Positions 22,352 through 25,405 of a DNA stretch of 25,405 nt are shown here, one piece after another. The DNA comes from Bacteroidota bacterium (GTDB lineage Bacteria; Bacteroidota; Bacteroidia; Sphingobacteriales; Sphingobacteriaceae). The DNA lies in contig JABDEQ010000035.1 of NCBI GenBank assembly GCA_013286985.1, forward strand, positions 1 through 25,405, in the 5' to 3' direction. The notes under the pieces were generated by a model. It ran no database searches. It was not told the DNA's origin and saw only the letters and a program-made list of their open reading frames with translations. Both the position numbers and the translations under genes were made by a program. Position 1 is the stretch's first letter. Every line of letters starts with the position of its first letter.

Positions 22352-22384
22352 CTCAATGACCTAATGAACAATGACCCGATGAAC
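22352..22384. repeat. Degenerate AATGAMC repeat array next to the purD stop
   Basis: Units CAATGACC, TAATGAAC, AATGACCC and GATGAAC follow one another with 7-9 nt periodicity, ending 5 nt before the purD stop codon. Just past the TlpA stop an inverted counterpart reads TTGGTCATTAAGTCATTAG (about 22256-22274). The two arrays flank the terminator. Confidence 0.5.
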
Positions 22385-22389
22385 ATCTT

Positions 22390-23664
22390 CTAAAGAAGAT
22401 CAAAACCAATATCTTTTCTAAAATACATGGCATCATAATAAATGCGGGCAGCATCGGCGGTGGCCTGCTGCAGGGCGGTAAACATATTATCCTGCAAAGT
22501 TGTTACGGCTAATACCCGGCCGCCTGATGTTTTAATATCTTCACCTTCCAGGTAAGTTCCGGCATGAAAAACCTGCGATTCGTGAACATTTTCAATACCG
22601 GTAATAACTTTATCTTTCAAATATTCACCCGGATATCCACCGGCAACCATCACTACGGTAGCAGCTGTTTTTGGAGAAATAATTAATTCTTTTTCGTTCA
22701 GATTGCCTTCGGCTACGCCAGATAAAAGATCAACAAAATCTGATTCTATCCGCATCATTACACTTTCCGTTTCCGGATCGCCCATGCGGCAGTTATATTC
22801 AATTACCCAGGGCTCGCCATTGCAATTCATCAGGCCTATAAAAATAAAACCTTTGTAAGGGATGTTTTCTTTTTTCAATCCTTCAACCGTTGGGATGATA
22901 ACCCGTTCTTCCACCTTTTTCATAAAGGCAGCATCAGCAAACGGTACCGGCGAAACAGAGCCCATACCACCGGTATTTAAACCGGTATCGCCCTCGCCAA
23001 TACGTTTATAATCTTTGGCTTCGGGTAAAATTTTATAATTACTGCCATCGCTCATCACAAAAACCGAAAGCTCAATACCCTGCAAAAACTGCTCAACAAC
23101 AACGCGCGAGCTGGCATCGCCAAATTTGGCTTCAGTTAGCATTTCTTTTAGTTCCTGCCGGGCTTCCTCTACACTCATACAAATCAGTACACCTTTACCA
23201 GCGGCAAGGCCATCAGCTTTTAAAACAATGGGTAAGCCAATAGTTGCAAGGTATTCGGAACCTTCCTTCAAAGTGTCTTTTGTAAAAGTTTTGGATGCCG
23301 CTGCCGGGATATTATGGCGAACCATAAATTGCTTGGAAAAATCCTTGCTGCCTTCTAACTGCGCGCCTTCGCTTTGCGGGCCCACAACCGGAATGTGTTT
23401 TATTTGCTCATCGGCCAGGAAAAAATCGTGAATACCTTTAACTAAAGGCTCTTCGGGACCAACCAGTACCAGGTTGATATGCTTGCTTAAAGCCAGTTGC
23501 TTAATGCCTTCAAAGTCGGTTACCTTTACATTGCAGTTGGTGCCGTACTTACCGGTACCGGCATTGCCGGGTGCTATGAAAAGATTTTCACATTTTTTAC
23601 TTTGAGATATTTTCCAGGCAAAGGCACTTTCCCTTCCACCCGAACCAAGGAGCAGGATATTCAT
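22390..23664 (-). CDS. purD: Phosphoribosylamine-glycine ligase PurD
   Basis: The 424-residue ATP-grasp enzyme joins 5-phosphoribosylamine and glycine, step two of purine synthesis. The N-terminal domain begins MNILLLGSGGRESAFAWKIS, where the usual GGREH has Ser13 in place of His. GPEEPLVKGI (69-78), KDFSKQFM (108-115), KADGLAAGKG (149-158) and GFIFIGLM follow, then the ATP-grasp core WVIEYNCRMGDPETESVM near 290 with the metal-binding Glu and Asn. Length and order are standard. The start at 23664 is supported by the family start and a -7 box 4 nt upstream. It stands alone, convergent with the TlpA gene and divergent from the small gene at 23838. Confidence 0.95.
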   Translation of the reverse strand: MNILLLGSGGRESAFAWKISQSKKCENLFIAPGNAGTGKYGTNCNVKVTDFEGIKQLALSKHINLVLVGPEEPLVKGIHDFFLADEQIKHIPVVGPQSEGAQLEGSKDFSKQFMVRHNIPAAASKTFTKDTLKEGSEYLATIGLPIVLKADGLAAGKGVLICMSVEEARQELKEMLTEAKFGDASSRVVVEQFLQGIELSVFVMSDGSNYKILPEAKDYKRIGEGDTGLNTGGMGSVSPVPFADAAFMKKVEERVIIPTVEGLKKENIPYKGFIFIGLMNCNGEPWVIEYNCRMGDPETESVMMRIESDFVDLLSGVAEGNLNEKELIISPKTAATVVMVAGGYPGEYLKDKVITGIENVHESQVFHAGTYLEGEDIKTSGGRVLAVTTLQDNMFTALQQATADAARIYYDAMYFRKDIGFDLL

Positions 23665-23668
23665 GGGT

Positions 23669-23676
23669 CAAAGATA
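23669..23676 (-). promoter_or_regulatory. Candidate -7 box (TATCTTTG) of purD, directly before the ATG
   Basis: On the minus strand TATCTTTG fits TAnnTTTG fully and ends 4 nt before the purD ATG. With the usual start-point distance the purD mRNA would be leaderless. Confidence 0.5.
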
Positions 23677-23837
23677 GATTTTTAGTCCGAAAGTAGGTAA
23701 AGCCCGGATACCGGAAGATGTTGGCATTATTTCACCAATTAATTGAAAGCCTATTAGTTTCCGCTGTGTTTTACCGGCGGGGCCGAATTGTTTCGATGCC
23801 GAAATAATCTTATCTTCACCATAAAACAAATGCCTCA

Positions 23838-24359
23838 ATGTCGCGCCGATCAGATAAGTACGAAAAATTACCCGTGTATCAAAAGGCACAGGAGTTGTTT
23901 GACCTGGTTGAGGTAATTGCCGAAGCATTGAAAGAAGATGAGATGAAGGAGCACCTGGCGGCCCAAATGTTTAGCAATGCTTCACTTATTCAGGCCAAAA
24001 TTGCGGGTGCCGAAGGGGGAGGGCTATACACGCTGCGTATGCAGAATGCTGTTTTAATAAAATTAGCCTGCCAGGATATGTTTAATGCCATATCCTTTGC
24101 CTCCATGGTAAAAATAAATGAAGAGGATTATGTTGACCTGATGCGTGAAAAGGTAAACGAATTCAGGCTGGTTTTTGTGGATTGGATCCGCAGTTTTGAT
24201 AAAACTTACGACATACCGGACAACTGGGCCATTCGCTTTGATGCCAGTACGCCCGAACAGGAAAAACTGGAGGAGCTGATGTTTGATGAGGATCGTTTTT
24301 TTAACGATTTTGAAGATGAAGATGGTGAAGATGACGTTGATCCGGATAAAGATGTCTGA
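23838..24359 (+). CDS. Small helical protein, possible four-helix-bundle type, with acidic tail
   Basis: The 173-residue protein is predicted to be mainly alpha-helical. Its start KYEKLPVYQKAQELFDLVEV resembles the first helix of the bacterial four-helix-bundle family related to 23S rRNA intervening-sequence proteins. Later helices include EHLAAQMFSNASLIQAKIAG and LIKLACQDMFNAISFASMVK. Residues 145-173 are very acidic (DEDRFFNDFEDEDGEDDVD), suggesting interaction with a basic partner or a flexible tail. No signal peptide, transmembrane segment or catalytic motif is seen. The family link is tentative and the function is unknown. It is not clearly in an operon; an overlapping minus-strand ORF is a shadow. 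Confidence 0.78.
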   Translation: MSRRSDKYEKLPVYQKAQELFDLVEVIAEALKEDEMKEHLAAQMFSNASLIQAKIAGAEGGGLYTLRMQNAVLIKLACQDMFNAISFASMVKINEEDYVDLMREKVNEFRLVFVDWIRSFDKTYDIPDNWAIRFDASTPEQEKLEELMFDEDRFFNDFEDEDGEDDVDPDKDV

Positions 24360-24499
24360 GGTTTTTTTGCCGCGATAAGAGGGGTCCTGTTAAAAAAAAT
24401 AAAACCTGTAACCTTATAGCCATATTCTTCGTAGAATAAAAAATTTGGCCCATAATTAATTTAAACTACTATTTAAACCTTTAAAGCAACCCTGATTAT

Positions 24500-25405
24500 A
24501 TGCTTACTGAGCAATTGCAGACCCCGGCCAAACACCAGGAGATTACCAATGTCGACAGGCGTACCAATTTATCGCACGAAGAGTTTATAAATGAATATGT
24601 AAAAAAGGAGCTTCCGGTGGTGTTAACAGATGCCGCAAAAAACTGGAAGGCCATGAAAGATTTTACACCCGCATATTTCAAAAAGCATTACGCGCATATC
24701 ACCAAAAACATACATGGCATTAGTCACAACATGGCCGATTTTGTTGACATGATGCTAACCTCTACTGAAGAAGACCCTGCACCCTACCCTTTCAATTTTG
24801 ATGTAAAAAAAGTATTCCCTGAACTGATGGAATACTTTTTACCCGAGATTATTTATGGCAAAATGGATCGCATTAACCATAAACTAATGCCCAAACAATT
24901 ATTGCAGGGAACTACCGTTTATGAAATATTTTTTGGCGGCAAAGGCTCAAGCTTCCCGTATCTGCATTTTGATGCGTTGTTTATGCACACGCAAATAACA
25001 CAGATATATGGGTCGAAAGATTTTATTATGTATCCGCCTGAATTAACACCCAATATGTATCCGTTTGAAGATAACCCGAAGTTTTCGCAGGTGAATTTTC
25101 TGGAGCCGGATCATAACCGTTTCCCGCTGTTTAAAGAGGCAAAACCTATTGAGTTTACCCTTAACCAGGGCGAAACGCTGCTTTTCCCATCGGGCTGGTG
25201 GCATACTACCAAAATTACCGAGCCTTGTATCTCATTGGGCCGTGCACAATTGAACGGGCATAATTGGGACGATTTTATTAACGACCGTTATGTTAACTGG
25301 AAGAAAAAAATATCATTTGCCGCCGCCCCGGTATTAGCCTACGGAAAAATTGTAGGCGGAATAATGAACGCCACAGCAATAATGAGCCATTATGACAGGC
25401 AAAGT
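24500..25405 (+). CDS. Cupin_8/JmjC-type oxygenase, 3'-truncated by window end
   Basis: A frame open from ATG 24500 to the last base encodes at least 302 residues; no stop falls in the window. The fold fits the cupin-like JmjC family of Fe(II)/2-oxoglutarate-dependent hydroxylases. An early segment LPVVLTDAAKNWKAMKDF (38-55) matches the family's N-terminal strand. The metal triad reads HFD (His156, Asp158) and the distal His235 in SGWWHTT, and KDFIMYPP (173-180) holds the usual Lys and strand pattern. A C-terminal helical part (WKKKISFAAAPVLAYGKIVG) runs to the end. Substrate could be a protein side chain or small molecule; it cannot be told. It begins 140 nt after the preceding gene, and its relation to it is unclear. 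Confidence 0.85.
   Translation, partial: MLTEQLQTPAKHQEITNVDRRTNLSHEEFINEYVKKELPVVLTDAAKNWKAMKDFTPAYFKKHYAHITKNIHGISHNMADFVDMMLTSTEEDPAPYPFNFDVKKVFPELMEYFLPEIIYGKMDRINHKLMPKQLLQGTTVYEIFFGGKGSSFPYLHFDALFMHTQITQIYGSKDFIMYPPELTPNMYPFEDNPKFSQVNFLEPDHNRFPLFKEAKPIEFTLNQGETLLFPSGWWHTTKITEPCISLGRAQLNGHNWDDFINDRYVNWKKKISFAAAPVLAYGKIVGGIMNATAIMSHYDRQS

Noticed and set aside
1..25405. CRISPR array, tRNA, rRNA, transposase or prophage
   Set aside because: No regularly spaced direct repeats, cloverleaf sequences, rRNA segments or such protein motifs were found by eye; the repeats present are palindromic and dispersed.

Overview
The window looks like chromosomal DNA from a member of the Bacteroidota, most likely the family Sphingobacteriaceae and probably close to Mucilaginibacter or Pedobacter. 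The evidence is a gldH gliding lipoprotein gene, a RicT/PSP1 protein with a cysteine-rich N-terminus, two DUF4369-TlpA thioredoxin-like lipoprotein-type genes, a GH92 mannosidase, TAnnTTTG-type -7 promoter boxes, few Shine-Dalgarno sites, and several families of palindromic intergenic repeats. No rRNA, tRNA, CRISPR array, transposase, phage gene or plasmid function was seen. The assignment rests on recognised protein motifs; no database search was possible.

Layout. 1-2892 (+ strand): thiL (thiamine-phosphate kinase), an unrecognised exported protein and a lone GIY-YIG protein, separated by palindromic repeats. 2895-5433 (- strand): rmuC and a nine-unit TPR protein, with a palindromic terminator between them. 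5502-8497 (- strand): a tight holB-ricT-gldH operon linking the replication clamp loader, a RicT-type RNA-processing factor and a gliding lipoprotein. From 8753 (+): ruvX, then an exported GH92 alpha-mannosidase (9474-11768). Facing it on the - strand are a GH79-like lipoprotein glycosidase (11983-13401) and an ECF sigma factor (13543-14106). 14482-16880 (+): an operon of a FAD-dependent dehydrogenase, a DinB-family protein and a CoA-binding protein. 17367-18335 (-): an NAD-dependent epimerase/dehydratase, divergent from an arginase-superfamily protein at 18650-19831 (+) that has lost half of its metal ligands. 19896-22255 (+): two tandem DUF4369-TlpA paralogues. 22390-23664 (-): purD. 23838-24359 (+): a small helical protein with an acidic tail. 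24500-25405 (+): a JmjC/cupin_8-type oxygenase cut off by the window end.

Most genes are housekeeping or ordinary accessory genes. The most unusual material is intergenic. (i) A ~150-bp element is present in two inverted copies (9198-9351 and 17099-17248); its nested stems show compensatory changes between copies. (ii) A ~105-125 bp long palindrome is present three times with conserved arms and variable centres. (iii) Two other single-copy long palindromes are present. (iv) A 29-bp palindrome occurs twice, once as a terminator overlapping a stop codon. (v) Degenerate 7-8 bp repeat arrays lie at the edges of genes, including mirror-image arrays in front of divergent genes. (vi) Several -7 boxes lie only 4-5 nt from the start codon, which suggests leaderless transcripts. 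The most unusual protein is the degenerate ureohydrolase.
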